From: Flavihumibacter fluvii
Lineage (GTDB): Bacteria; Bacteroidota; Bacteroidia; Chitinophagales; Chitinophagaceae
Length of the DNA stretch: 64,000 nucleotides
NCBI RefSeq assembly: GCF_018595675.2
Contig: NZ_CP092333.1
Coordinates: forward strand, 2,256,001 to 2,320,000
Direction of reading: 5' to 3'
Of the stretch, positions 53,691 through 63,418 are shown piece by piece. Numbering within the stretch: position 1 is the stretch's first letter; each line of letters begins with the position of its first letter. Position numbers and translations under genes: made by a program. Below the pieces are notes generated by a model. The model did not search any database, was not told where the DNA came from, and saw only the letters and a list, made by a program, of their open reading frames with translations.

Positions 53691-54236
53691 ATGGAAACAA
53701 CAAATTTTAATTGTCAACCCACACACCTTGCAGACGACCTGATCTGGCTTGCCCCCTTGCAGGCAGGTGATTTTGAACAGTTGTATGCAGTGGGTTCGGA
53801 CCCGCTGATCTGGGCCGGGCATCCACAACTTGACCGCTACAAAAAAGAGAAATTCCAGGTTTACTTTGACGAAGCAGTAAAAGGGAAAAATGCCTTACTG
53901 GTTTTTGACAAGGCATCCAACGAGCTGATCGGCAGTTCAAGGTTTTATGCTTTCCAGCCGGAAATTTCAAGGGTCGCCATCGGCTATACCTTTTTAGCCC
54001 ACAAATATTGGGGTGGCAGGTATAACCTTGCGATGAAAACACTCATGCTCAACCATGCCTTTACTACGGTAGAATCTGTAGTGTTCCATATTGGCGCTAC
54101 CAATATCCGGTCACAGAAAGCTGTTGAGAAAATTGGTGCCAATAAAATCAGTAGTGAAGGGTTTATCTTTAATAATTCCCCCATCCCCTATTTTGAGTAC
54201 GAGATCAGGAAAGCCAAATGGATTTCCCCAACCTGA
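53691..54236 (+). CDS. GNAT family N-acetyltransferase
   Basis: A 181-aa GNAT of the RimJ/L-like type. The region FLAHKYWGGRYNLAMKTLML and the segment VVFHIGATNIRSQKAVEKIG are the family's acetyl-CoA-binding and Q/R-x-x-G pattern. It acetylates an amine on a peptide or small molecule; substrate unknown. It stops one base before the stop of the convergent 791-aa glycosidase-like gene. Confidence 0.82.
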   Translation: METTNFNCQPTHLADDLIWLAPLQAGDFEQLYAVGSDPLIWAGHPQLDRYKKEKFQVYFDEAVKGKNALLVFDKASNELIGSSRFYAFQPEISRVAIGYTFLAHKYWGGRYNLAMKTLMLNHAFTTVESVVFHIGATNIRSQKAVEKIGANKISSEGFIFNNSPIPYFEYEIRKAKWISPT

Positions 54237-56612
54237 TTATTTCAATGAAATAGTGTCTGTATTTCCAAGGCATTTGAATTGCAGTTCCACTTTCGGCGAT
54301 TCACCATCATTGAACCCGCAATCAAAAATTATCGTATGGTTGGTGGGTGCAACAACCGGCGGAAGGGCAGCTAAACGGTGGCTCCCCTTCGGTTTGCCGT
54401 TTTCATCATAGATCCGGATGTCCATACTACCATCACAAACAATACTTTCACCTGCTTTGAGTTCAATGGGCAAATTAATTTCGGCATAATTATCCACCAT
54501 CATTTTTAGATTCCTGATGCTACCCGATTTACCTGCCACATTCAGGCGGAACTGCAAGGGTTGTTCTTTGGCTTCCTGGGTATAAGCCCATTTGGTATAA
54601 GTTGGTTCTCCAGGTTGGCGTTCAAATTTTTCCCTTGTAAATACAGGCGATTGAACATATTGAGACAGCATCCATTTCCGGTCTGCTACTTTTTCCAGGT
54701 GAAATTCATTCTTTGGGTTTTTTAATAGTTCCTGCTGGGCGGCGGAAAAGCCCTGGCTCGTCCTTACGGTTTCCCATTCCCGGATCGCATCCAGCAGCGC
54801 CGGAGCAAGGGGATTGGAGCGCAGGGCTTTGGGACGTGCCACCATCGCAAAACCTGCGTTATAGCCTGCAGCCCGGGCGAGCATCCATTCCATTTCAGCC
54901 ATTGTAGTGGTCTCGGATAACAGGTACCAGCCAAGCATGTGCGGCATATAATTCCTATCGAACAAGCCCTGGTTATCGATCCGGTATTGCTGCATACTTT
55001 CCTTGAATCCCCCGTACCATGGTTCGCCCCAATTGTAATAAGATCCGATATTCCAGAAATAGGTTTTACTTAGGCTGGTCCCACAAATAAATTCATGGTC
55101 CATATTATCATACACATCTTTTGCGAAGAGCTCAATGGCATAGTCACCCTCGCCTGAAGCAAGGGCACCTTCATGGCCGTCAAAATCAAAATGGTCAACG
55201 CCGGTTTCATTGAACAGTTTTGCCATGTTTCGGGCAATTTCCCTTTGGAGATCAAGGTTAGGAAAGAATACCTGGTAGGCATGGTCAAACAACTTGCCAA
55301 CCGGTTCACCTTTTTTGTGGGCAGATATGGCAGTACCAAAAGCACCACGCTGGCAATCTAGTAATTTATACGGGGCCTGCGTTGTTACCGATTTATAACG
55401 AATCAGTTCCCTGCCGATTTTCACCGTGTGCAGGTTATTGTTTTTTTCCTGGTTGAAATACCCGGGCGAAGAAACTTCTATTTCCCTTTGTTGAGCATCA
55501 ATATCCGATACCAATGGTGCTGAACCGGTTTGGCTCAACCTGTCATCGGGCACGGGTGTTACATAAGGGTCATCTGTATTGATAAAATTGGTGAGGGTAT
55601 GCACCCCAAAAAATAATCCGGCAGCATGTGCTTTATCAACAGCCTGCTTTAATCCGGCTTTGCCATTCGGGAACGCCTCTTCATTCAGGATATAATGCCC
55701 CCATGTCTTGAACGGTCCTTCATGGTACAGTGAAACCAATCCGGCCCGCTTCGTGTACCCGATCATTTCATCCACATCCTTTTCGCCAAAAGATGAAATC
55801 AGGTAGGACTTGCCAAATATGGGTGACTTTTTAAACCATATTTTATTGATGGTTGGAAAAGGAAGTTTTTCTGCAATCGTGATCACTTCCAACTGGTCAA
55901 GGGTTTTATTTGTTGCACAGGAAAACATAGCTATTTTGCTGCCGACAACCGTCTCACCCTTTATAGCAGGCACTGGCATATTTTTGAATTCACCACCCCA
56001 TGCGTCAACATAGCGGTCGCGGTTACGGTTAATCGTATAGGCCTGAAGGGTACTACCCCAGCGATGTGGCCTGGCAGCAATACCCCGCTCCCACGTACTG
56101 CCTTCTGAATTAGGGAAATCGCCACCCAGTGTTTTCAGGGTTAACACCTGCATGCCGATGGCCATTTCGGCATCCCGCACCACTCCGATTACTTCACCTA
56201 CTGTGGTATTAACCGTGGTGGGAAATGGTCCCCATATGATGGCATCAATATTTTTCTCCGGTACCGCTTTCACAATCTCGAAGACGAGGTAGCCATTTTT
56301 TGGCACTGCTTTTATATCAATGCTTACTCCGGTTGGCGGGTATTTAAGCTGGATTATACCATTGGACCGGTTATATGAAACTGATGCCGGAAGGAACCTG
56401 GACTTGTTACTTACCAGGGTCATCAGTGGCGCCAATGTATCGGTATACAGGTAATTCCTGCCGGTTGCCGAATTTTTCAGGGCGGTAAGAAATCCTTTTT
56501 TATCCAGATCGATCTGTAAACTTCCGGAAGTGAGCTGCAACTGTGCGTGGGTGGTTAATGACAATCCTAATAAAACAACCAGGGCCAGCTTCTTAACTAA
56601 ACATGCCATCAT
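54237..56612 (-). CDS. Uncharacterised secreted TIM-barrel glycosidase-like protein
   Basis: A 791-aa protein with a signal peptide (LALVVLLGLSLTTHAQ). An N-terminal beta-sandwich (residues ~25-260) precedes a probable TIM barrel (~265-620): VSLYHEGPFKTWGHYILNEE, FGVHTLTNFINTDDPYVTP, DHFDFDGHEGALASGEGDY and a GTSLSKTYFW strand. The layout recalls alpha-galactosidase-like and related clans, and the Asp/Glu in DFDGHEG are the likely acid/base candidates. A C-terminal beta domain follows. I do not recognise a defined family. Located next to GH29 fucosidase, it is probably secreted and active on glycans. Confidence 0.6.
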   Translation of the reverse strand: MMACLVKKLALVVLLGLSLTTHAQLQLTSGSLQIDLDKKGFLTALKNSATGRNYLYTDTLAPLMTLVSNKSRFLPASVSYNRSNGIIQLKYPPTGVSIDIKAVPKNGYLVFEIVKAVPEKNIDAIIWGPFPTTVNTTVGEVIGVVRDAEMAIGMQVLTLKTLGGDFPNSEGSTWERGIAARPHRWGSTLQAYTINRNRDRYVDAWGGEFKNMPVPAIKGETVVGSKIAMFSCATNKTLDQLEVITIAEKLPFPTINKIWFKKSPIFGKSYLISSFGEKDVDEMIGYTKRAGLVSLYHEGPFKTWGHYILNEEAFPNGKAGLKQAVDKAHAAGLFFGVHTLTNFINTDDPYVTPVPDDRLSQTGSAPLVSDIDAQQREIEVSSPGYFNQEKNNNLHTVKIGRELIRYKSVTTQAPYKLLDCQRGAFGTAISAHKKGEPVGKLFDHAYQVFFPNLDLQREIARNMAKLFNETGVDHFDFDGHEGALASGEGDYAIELFAKDVYDNMDHEFICGTSLSKTYFWNIGSYYNWGEPWYGGFKESMQQYRIDNQGLFDRNYMPHMLGWYLLSETTTMAEMEWMLARAAGYNAGFAMVARPKALRSNPLAPALLDAIREWETVRTSQGFSAAQQELLKNPKNEFHLEKVADRKWMLSQYVQSPVFTREKFERQPGEPTYTKWAYTQEAKEQPLQFRLNVAGKSGSIRNLKMMVDNYAEINLPIELKAGESIVCDGSMDIRIYDENGKPKGSHRLAALPPVVAPTNHTIIFDCGFNDGESPKVELQFKCLGNTDTISLK

Positions 56613-56678
56613 TGTACCATTCGTTTTAAAAAAGCTAAATTTAATAGAATGTCATCATTCGCACACACTAATTACATC

Positions 56679-57095
56679 ATGAAAGCAAAGTCTACCCAAA
56701 TCTCCGACCAGGAACAGGTAAGCCAGCATATCCAAAAACTGGAACCTGCCCTCGCGGTTATTATTGAAGTACTCCGGCAGATTATATTAAGTGCTGATAA
56801 GGAAGTCGGGGAAAGGATCAAATGGAATAACCCGAGTTTTTATTATACCGGGGAAATGAAACCCTTTGATCCAAAGGAATATAAACGGGATATCATTGTG
56901 ATGAACCTCTTCAAAGGCAGGATCATGCTGGTTTTCCCTAGCGGCGCCAAAATAAGCGAAAAATCGGGGCTGCTGGAAGGAGATTATACAGACGGAAGGC
57001 GAACTATGGTCCTTAAAGACCTCGATGATGTGTTGGCCAAACAAAAACAATTGCAACATCTGATCAGGGCCTGGATTAAATTAGTGGACCAATAA
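56679..57095 (+). CDS. DUF1801 domain protein
   Basis: The ATG at 56679 gives 138 aa; an upstream frame start at 56649 adds ten unconserved-looking residues. The DUF1801 pattern is visible: IKWNNPSFYYTG, then RDIIVMNLFKGRIMLVFPSG and DGRRTMVLKDLDDV. The family is a small alpha/beta fold found as stand-alone proteins; function unknown. It lies 12 bases before a HAD hydrolase gene. Confidence 0.85.
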   Translation: MKAKSTQISDQEQVSQHIQKLEPALAVIIEVLRQIILSADKEVGERIKWNNPSFYYTGEMKPFDPKEYKRDIIVMNLFKGRIMLVFPSGAKISEKSGLLEGDYTDGRRTMVLKDLDDVLAKQKQLQHLIRAWIKLVDQ

Positions 57096-57107
57096 ATCAA
57101 TGCTTAA

Positions 57108-57707
57108 ATGAGTATCCGTAATATAATATTTGACTTCGGAGGTGTATTGGTAGACTGGAACCCGCGGCACCTGTATAAAAAAGTTTTTTCCGACGAAGCT
57201 GTCATGGAAGATTTCCTCGCCAATATCTGTACAGATGAATGGAACCTTGAACAAGACAGGGGCCGCCCCTTGGCAGAAGGCACAAAATTGCTCCAGCTTC
57301 AATTCCCGGAACACCACGATACAATCGGTCTATTCTATGGGCAATGGGAACAAATGTTAAAGGGCGCTATACAGGATAATGTGGACGTCCTGTTGGCCCT
57401 GAAAGAAAAGTATCCTGTATATGGACTGACCAACTGGTCGGCAGAAACCTTTCCCGTGGCCCTGGAAAGGTTCTCCTTTTTTGAAGTGTTTGATGGCATC
57501 GTAGTATCTGGCACAGAGAAAATGATCAAGCCGGACAAACAATTCTTTCAAGTTTTATTAGATCGGTACAAACTACAGGCAGAACATTCATTATTTATAG
57601 ATGACAACGCTAAAAATATTAAAGCAGCAGAAGAGATGGGATTTACAACTATACATCTAAAAGAAGACACCAGGCTTCAGGAAGAAATTAAAAACTTAGG
57701 CCTGTAA
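57108..57707 (+). CDS. HAD-family hydrolase (subfamily IA)
   Basis: A 199-aa HAD phosphatase with motif I FDFGGVLVDWNPR (nucleophile Asp), the cap region, TNWSAETFPVA as motif II and FIDDNAKNIKAAEEMGF as motifs III/IV. It resembles YihX-type alpha-D-glucose-1-phosphate phosphatases. The likely role is dephosphorylation of a sugar phosphate or of a damaged metabolite; the exact substrate is unknown. It follows DUF1801 closely on the same strand and is convergent with the T9SS propeller gene. Confidence 0.85.
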   Translation: MSIRNIIFDFGGVLVDWNPRHLYKKVFSDEAVMEDFLANICTDEWNLEQDRGRPLAEGTKLLQLQFPEHHDTIGLFYGQWEQMLKGAIQDNVDVLLALKEKYPVYGLTNWSAETFPVALERFSFFEVFDGIVVSGTEKMIKPDKQFFQVLLDRYKLQAEHSLFIDDNAKNIKAAEEMGFTTIHLKEDTRLQEEIKNLGL

Positions 57708-57711
57708 TTAT

Positions 57712-60156
57712 CTACCTGACCAAATTCACCGTCCCTTTCATCACAGTATTATCCGCACTGCCAGGTTCCTTAAACCGGCAAAACCACAAGTAAATTCCAT
57801 TATCGGCCAATTTTCCCAGGAACCTGCCATCCCAGCCAGCATTCCGGTCACGGCTTTCAAACACAACCTGGCCCCAGCGATTGTATACCGCTAAGGAGAA
57901 CTCATCCAGTTGCTTTGCACTAATCAGGCGAAAGATATCATTCTTGCCATCATGGTTAGGGGAAAATGCTGAAGGGAAGTATATATCGCAGATTCCATCG
58001 CCCACCAAAATTTCATCAAAGCCGCTGCCGCAGCTATCCTTTACTTCTACCGAGTACAGTCCAGATTTCTGAACAACATAACCTGAGCTAACAGTTCCAT
58101 CCTGCCATTTATATTGGTCAAACTGGCCGGGGAAAAGCCGTATTGTATCACCAACACATAAAGACCTGTCCGGGCCAAGTTCAGGCACGGGCTTAGGAAA
58201 TACAACCAGGTGTATTGTCCTGATGCTATCGCATCCGTTTACTGCTACAAGGGTATCTGTAAATGATCCGGATGTTGAATACCCTGAAAAATCCTGGCCA
58301 ATGCAAATCTTTGCATCGAGTTCAGTATAGGTTGTTTTTCCTACACTTAGATCAAGTGTAATGATGCTATCACAACCGGAAACCGCTTTTAATGTATCGG
58401 TATAATAGCCGCTTTCCGTAAAATTCCGGCCATGCCAGTTATAAGCATTGCAGGCTGTAACAGAAACAGTATCCATTGGGTTTACCACGGTTAAATTCAG
58501 GGTAATGATGCTGTCACATCCTGCGGCGTTTAGTAAGGTTTGGGTATATCTCCCAGAGGCAGTATACTGTTTACAATTCAACAAGAAAGAACTACACTCG
58601 GTAACAGTAATTGTTGAATAGGTATTCTGCTCACAGGGACTCATTTTATGTACAAAAATAGCAGAGTTACCAGCCGAAGTAAGGTCAACTACCGGTGATG
58701 CAGGATCGAAGTCAATAGTGTGGAGGAAGGTGCCTGTGGTTATAATATTCATGCCGCCATCAATACCCAGGGAAAGTCCATATGCATCCGCATTACCTTT
58801 ACCGCCCCATTTTTCCGCCCATAGAAAATCACCGCCAGGATCCAGTTTAGCCACAAAAACATCGCGTAAACCACTTGCACGCAAGGGATGGATACGGGGA
58901 CCCGGGTCAATATCTATTTCGCCTGAAAAATTGCCGGCAGCATAAACATTTCCCACAGGATCCAGGGTGATCGCCACATCCATTGAAAGACTGGTATCCC
59001 CCATTTGCCTTGCCCAAATAAATTCACCCTTCTTGTCTAGCTTGAAAATATAAATACTTTGGTGGGTGATGGAACTATTGCTCATATTATACTCACCCGG
59101 ACCAGGGTCGAAATCTGCAGTACCGTTGAAATTGCCAGCGGTATAAACATTACCGCCATGGTCTACTGCGATGGAGCTACCATATACTCTTGAACTGGTC
59201 ATTTTACCGGCCTGTTTTGCCCATACCAGGTTTCCATAGGTATCCAGCTTAACAATATAGCTGTTACCATAAGTCGTATTGGCACTCAAGATGGTTTTTT
59301 GTGGTCCGGGGTCGAAATCAATTTCCCCTACAAAAATGCCAGTGATATAAGAATTGCCATTTTCATCAACTGCAATTGAATTTCCTTTTGCCCCAAAGAT
59401 CGTATTGCCAAAAAGTATGGGCTCCATTTGCCTTGCCCAGGCAAAATTTCCGGCAGCGTCCAGTTTACAGACCACAATTCTTTGTACGTCAACATTTGTG
59501 GAAAGCCGAAATAAATTTGGGCCCGGATCAAAATCTATATTGGTTCCTGCAAAGTCTCCCAGCAGGTAGATATTGTCCTGCGCATCAATAGTAATTGATT
59601 TACCAACTGCGCGATCACTGCCAATGCCACTGATTTGTTTTACCCAGATAAAATTCCCGCATCCATCCAGTTTTGAGATGAAAGCGTCATAACTTTTACT
59701 GGTTATCTTCATGTTGTATTTGCCCGGTCCCGGATCAAAATCGACCTCCGCACCCGGCAAGCCATTCGTACTGTATACTGTGCCCGTGGTATACACATTC
59801 CCTTTCGTATCAACAGCTATGGATAGCCCGCCTGTCACACAAGTCTTCCCGGTTATTTGTTTCACCCATAGCAGCTCACCCCCTGCGCTCAGTTTGGTAA
59901 TGAACATATCCCCGCCAACAATTGTCCCGTTGTCAATTGGGGCGGTCAGGCTGAAGACACCCGGACCGGGATCAAAATCAACCGTTCCATTAAAAGTGCC
60001 GGTGACATACACATTACCCTGGACATCAACTACAGATGTTTTATCGGTTCCGGCCTGAAGGACTTTAAACTGGTCGGCCCATTTAAAATTTAGTGGCTGC
60101 GCATGCAAAGCAACTGTTCCGATTGCAAGGAATAATATAAACAACATCTTCTTCAT
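57712..60156 (-). CDS. T9SS-exported seven-bladed propeller protein with CDSI repeats
   Basis: An 814-aa secreted protein. A signal peptide (LFLAIGTVALHAQ) is followed by SBBP-type repeats carrying seven copies of a (D)FDPGP-like turn (e.g. GTVDFDPGPG, EVDFDPGPG, NIDFDPGPN, EIDFDPGPQ, TADFDPGPG, EIDIDPGPR, TIDFDPASP), spaced 50-70 residues apart. Seven repeats fit a seven-bladed beta-propeller, which is inference. About 150 residues of three Cys-rich repeats follow (TLLNAAGCDSIITLNLTV, TLKAVSGCDSIITLDLSV, TLVAVNGCDSIRTIHLVV). A gliding-motility-type C-terminal domain completes it (FPSAFSPNHDGKNDIF). It is exported by the type IX system and probably binds surfaces or ligands. Confidence 0.85.
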   Translation of the reverse strand: MKKMLFILFLAIGTVALHAQPLNFKWADQFKVLQAGTDKTSVVDVQGNVYVTGTFNGTVDFDPGPGVFSLTAPIDNGTIVGGDMFITKLSAGGELLWVKQITGKTCVTGGLSIAVDTKGNVYTTGTVYSTNGLPGAEVDFDPGPGKYNMKITSKSYDAFISKLDGCGNFIWVKQISGIGSDRAVGKSITIDAQDNIYLLGDFAGTNIDFDPGPNLFRLSTNVDVQRIVVCKLDAAGNFAWARQMEPILFGNTIFGAKGNSIAVDENGNSYITGIFVGEIDFDPGPQKTILSANTTYGNSYIVKLDTYGNLVWAKQAGKMTSSRVYGSSIAVDHGGNVYTAGNFNGTADFDPGPGEYNMSNSSITHQSIYIFKLDKKGEFIWARQMGDTSLSMDVAITLDPVGNVYAAGNFSGEIDIDPGPRIHPLRASGLRDVFVAKLDPGGDFLWAEKWGGKGNADAYGLSLGIDGGMNIITTGTFLHTIDFDPASPVVDLTSAGNSAIFVHKMSPCEQNTYSTITVTECSSFLLNCKQYTASGRYTQTLLNAAGCDSIITLNLTVVNPMDTVSVTACNAYNWHGRNFTESGYYTDTLKAVSGCDSIITLDLSVGKTTYTELDAKICIGQDFSGYSTSGSFTDTLVAVNGCDSIRTIHLVVFPKPVPELGPDRSLCVGDTIRLFPGQFDQYKWQDGTVSSGYVVQKSGLYSVEVKDSCGSGFDEILVGDGICDIYFPSAFSPNHDGKNDIFRLISAKQLDEFSLAVYNRWGQVVFESRDRNAGWDGRFLGKLADNGIYLWFCRFKEPGSADNTVMKGTVNLVR

Positions 60157-60297
60157 GGGCAGTCTTGGCAGTTCCTGGTGTTATAACCTAAGTTAACCAT
60201 TTTCTGCAGGCCATTAAACAGTTGTTGAAGGTCCAACCACGAAACCAGGTAAGGCAATTTATCCATCTGGTTGTAACTTCCTGAAATAATTATTCCT

Positions 60298-61452
60298 ATG
60301 CAGGGCGTCCGTCAACTTCATATATGCCTTCTCCTTTTGTTTATATCCCCCGCCGGATTAATGGCCCAGGACAAGAAAAGGGCCCGGGACTACGGGATAA
60401 AAATTGGTGTAATGCAAACCGGGCCATTGAACAGCATTACCGATGTGGCAGGCGTGAAGGTTGGTCACACAACGTTGGTCAAAGCAGATTCTGTGCGTAC
60501 AGGCGTGACAGTCATTGTTCCATATGAAGGCAATATCTTTCAGCAAAAAGTGCCGGCAGCAATATACGTTGGCAATGGATTTGGTAAACTGGCCGGAAGC
60601 ACACAAGTGAATGAACTGGGCAATTTGGAAACGCCCATCGCCTTAACCAATACACTAAATGTTGCCACCGCCATGGAGGCTTTAATTGGTTATACCCTTG
60701 CACAGCCTGGCAACGAAAATGTAGCATCTGTGAACGCTGTTGTCGGCGAAACCAATGATGGTTACCTGAATGATATTCGTGGAAGGCATGTAACCAAAGC
60801 AGATGTCTTGCTGGCCCTGCAAAATGCAAAAGGCGGCAAGGTGCCGGAAGGTAATGCAGGTGCTGGCACCGGCACTGTTTGTTTTGGCTTCAAAGGGGGT
60901 ATTGGAACGTCCTCCAGGAAGTTGCCTGTAAGCCTTGGAGGATATACCGTGGGGGTTTTGGTACAATCCAATTTTGGTGGTGCCCTGCAGGTTGATGGCG
61001 TTCCCGTTGGTGAAGAACTGGGCAAATTCAGTTTCAGTAACCAGCTCCTGAATAATGTGGATGGCTCCTGCATGATCATTGTAGCGACCGATGCGCCATT
61101 GGACCACAGGAACTTGTTGCGCCTGGCAAAGCGTGCTCTTTTGGGAATGGGCAAAACTGGCGGTATTGCATCTAACGGAAGTGGCGATTATGTGATCGCC
61201 TTTTCAACAAGCCCTGCTTTGCGGGTACCACACCAAAGCGATAAGCCCACACAGAATACGCCGGTTTTACAAAACGAAGAAACCTCCCCGCTATTTATGG
61301 CAGTCATTGAAGCAACGGAAGAAGCCATTATTAATTCATTGTTTACAGCCAGCAGTATGATTGGCAGGAATGGAAATGCCGTTGAAGCTTTGCCATTGGA
61401 TAAAGTGCTGCCAATTATCAAAAAGTACAAGAATCCAAAACATGACAATTGA
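60298..61452 (+). CDS. P1 family peptidase (DmpA-like aminopeptidase/esterase)
   Basis: A 384-aa protein with a signal peptide (LLLLFISPAGLMAQ), so periplasmic. It belongs to the DmpA/P1 family of self-processing N-terminal nucleophile hydrolases. The predicted autocleavage site is between Gly256 and Ser257 in NNVDGSCMIIVATDAPL, where the new N-terminal Ser acts as nucleophile; this position fits the known DmpA cleavage. SNGSGDYVIAFST near residue 283 is another conserved patch. Such enzymes remove N-terminal residues from peptides or hydrolyse D-amino acid esters. No operon partner. Confidence 0.88.
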   Translation: MQGVRQLHICLLLLFISPAGLMAQDKKRARDYGIKIGVMQTGPLNSITDVAGVKVGHTTLVKADSVRTGVTVIVPYEGNIFQQKVPAAIYVGNGFGKLAGSTQVNELGNLETPIALTNTLNVATAMEALIGYTLAQPGNENVASVNAVVGETNDGYLNDIRGRHVTKADVLLALQNAKGGKVPEGNAGAGTGTVCFGFKGGIGTSSRKLPVSLGGYTVGVLVQSNFGGALQVDGVPVGEELGKFSFSNQLLNNVDGSCMIIVATDAPLDHRNLLRLAKRALLGMGKTGGIASNGSGDYVIAFSTSPALRVPHQSDKPTQNTPVLQNEETSPLFMAVIEATEEAIINSLFTASSMIGRNGNAVEALPLDKVLPIIKKYKNPKHDN

Positions 61453-61554
61453 ATTTACCACCCTAAAAAAGCCACTACCCGTCCATATCTGCGAAGCGTG
61501 GCGCCCTGAAAGAAAATGTCAATACATTAAAGTTTAATAACTTTCAGCTTTACT

Positions 61555-62370
61555 ATGCAAGTTGCCGCTTCTGAAGAATTATCCCCATACATTAAACACT
61601 TTCTATTCCTGGAAGGCAAAGGCAGCCCCGTGAGTAAATTCCGGTTATTTTCAGACGGTACAACAGGCCTGGTTTTTTCGCAGAAAAGCAAACTTCGCTA
61701 CAGTTCCGCAAAAAACGACCATTGGGATGATTTACCGCATTCATTTTTATATGGACAAATCACCAGTTTTAAAGAAATATGTATTACGGAAACCACGCCA
61801 TTAATTATTGTCGTTTTCCAACCAGCCGGCATGCACATTCTTACCGGGTTACCGGTGGACAAATTAAGAGATAGTTTTATAAATACATCAGCCGTTTTCG
61901 GAGAAAGTGCTACAATACTCGGAGAAGCGCTTTTGGAGGCATTAACTGATAGTGAAAAGCTCCGGTTATTGGAAAATTTCTTCAGAGAATGGCTGGCACA
62001 TCATCCAGCTGTTAATGATTTCCCTATTCAGGCCACACTAGATTATATAACTGCACACTATGGCAAAATTTCCATGCAGCAATTAGAAAAAATAAGCGGT
62101 TTTACAGAACGGCATATCGAGCGCAAATTCCAGGAATATATTGGTATCGCGCCAAAAAAGTATTGCAATATCATTAAACTACATGCTTACTTAAAATACC
62201 TAAAAAGCGCTACCATAAAAAATAAACTTACAGCTTCAGCATATGAAGCGGGTTACGCTGACCAATCCCACCTGATCAGGGAATTTAAAAAACTCACCGG
62301 AGCTACGCCTAATACCTACCTGAATAAAACAGGCAAACTAACTTCCAACCTGGTAGAATTCCATACCTGA
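61555..62370 (+). CDS. AraC family transcriptional regulator
   Basis: A 271-aa regulator. An N-terminal sensor-like domain (SPYIKHFLFLEGKGSP) of the DUF6597 type is followed by an AraC DNA-binding domain at about residues 155-260: QQLEKISGFTERHIERKFQE, then IKLHAYLKYLK, then AYEAGYADQSHLIREFKKL. It is immediately upstream of a nitrilase gene (62444) with a 73-base gap and may activate it. Target genes are not evident from sequence. Confidence 0.86.
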   Translation: MQVAASEELSPYIKHFLFLEGKGSPVSKFRLFSDGTTGLVFSQKSKLRYSSAKNDHWDDLPHSFLYGQITSFKEICITETTPLIIVVFQPAGMHILTGLPVDKLRDSFINTSAVFGESATILGEALLEALTDSEKLRLLENFFREWLAHHPAVNDFPIQATLDYITAHYGKISMQQLEKISGFTERHIERKFQEYIGIAPKKYCNIIKLHAYLKYLKSATIKNKLTASAYEAGYADQSHLIREFKKLTGATPNTYLNKTGKLTSNLVEFHT

Positions 62371-62443
62371 TGGCGATTTGTCGGAATTGTACAATTTTCA
62401 TAACCCACTGGCATGTAGCTTTGTCCGGATCTTAAAAAATAAC

Positions 62444-63418
62444 ATGGACAAACTACGCATCTCTACTGCCCAATTCGAACATAAAAGCGGCGATAAAAGA
62501 TATAACCTGGATGTAATTGATCAGCTGGCCCGAAAAGCGTCGGCTGAGGGATCAGCTGTAATTGCCTTTCATGAATGTTCTATTACCGGATATACTTTTG
62601 CCCGGCGTCTTACAAAAATACAGATGCTTGAATTGGCCGAATTTGTTCCTGGTGGTGAAAGTACTTTGAAACTGGTCGAAATTGCCCGGAAAAACAATAT
62701 TGTTATCCTGGCCGGACTATTTGAAAAAGACGCCGATGATAATTTATACAAAGTTTATATCTGTGTGGACAAAAGCGGGATGATCGCCAAATTCAGGAAA
62801 CTTCATCCATTCATTAATCCATATTTACTGCCAGGTGACAGCTATTGCGTGTTCAATATCCATGGTTGGAAATGTGGGATACTGATCTGTTATGATAATA
62901 ATATCATCGAAAATGTGCGTGCTACCAGGCTGCTGGGTGCCGAGATCGTTTTCATGCCGCATGTCACTATGTGTACACCATCTACCAGGCCGGGTGCAGG
63001 TTTTGTGGATTCGAAACTATGGGAAAACAAGGAAACCGATCCCACTTCATTACGACTGGAATTTGATGGTATGAAAGGCCGGGAATGGCTCATGAAATGG
63101 CTGCCGGCCCGGGCCTATGACAATGCTATTTATGCTATTTTTTCCAACCCGGTAGGCATGGATGATGACCAGCTGAAAAATGGTTGTTCCATGATCATCG
63201 ATCCTTTTGGGGATATACTTGCAGAGTGTAGGTCATTTGAAAATAGTTTTGTTACAGCAACACTAACAAAGGAAAAACTTACACAAGCCGGCGGGTACCG
63301 GTATATCAAAGCAAGGCGTCCCGAACTGTACAAAGAAATTATTGGGCAGGAGCACCAGTCAGAACAAAAGGTGGTCTGGCTTAATGCATTTCCACCGCAG
63401 GAACCAACGGCAGAATGA
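62444..63418 (+). CDS. Carbon-nitrogen hydrolase (nitrilase superfamily)
   Basis: The ATG at 62444 gives 324 aa; an upstream start at 62378 would put 22 residues before the conserved start ISTAQFEH. The catalytic triad is seen in order: Glu in AFHECSITGYTF, Lys in FRKLHPFINPYLLPGDSY and Cys in GILICYDNNII. Cytoplasmic (no signal). It would hydrolyse an amide or nitrile; the substrate is unknown. The gene follows the AraC regulator and overlaps the convergent CocE/NonD gene by 38 bases at their 3' ends, where both reading frames end. Confidence 0.86.
   Translation: MDKLRISTAQFEHKSGDKRYNLDVIDQLARKASAEGSAVIAFHECSITGYTFARRLTKIQMLELAEFVPGGESTLKLVEIARKNNIVILAGLFEKDADDNLYKVYICVDKSGMIAKFRKLHPFINPYLLPGDSYCVFNIHGWKCGILICYDNNIIENVRATRLLGAEIVFMPHVTMCTPSTRPGAGFVDSKLWENKETDPTSLRLEFDGMKGREWLMKWLPARAYDNAIYAIFSNPVGMDDDQLKNGCSMIIDPFGDILAECRSFENSFVTATLTKEKLTQAGGYRYIKARRPELYKEIIGQEHQSEQKVVWLNAFPPQEPTAE

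Noticed and set aside
60512-61154. Antisense frames over the DmpA-like peptidase (60512-60829, 60682-61107, 60762-61154)
   Set aside because: They overlap one conserved gene in different frames and lack start signals or protein features.
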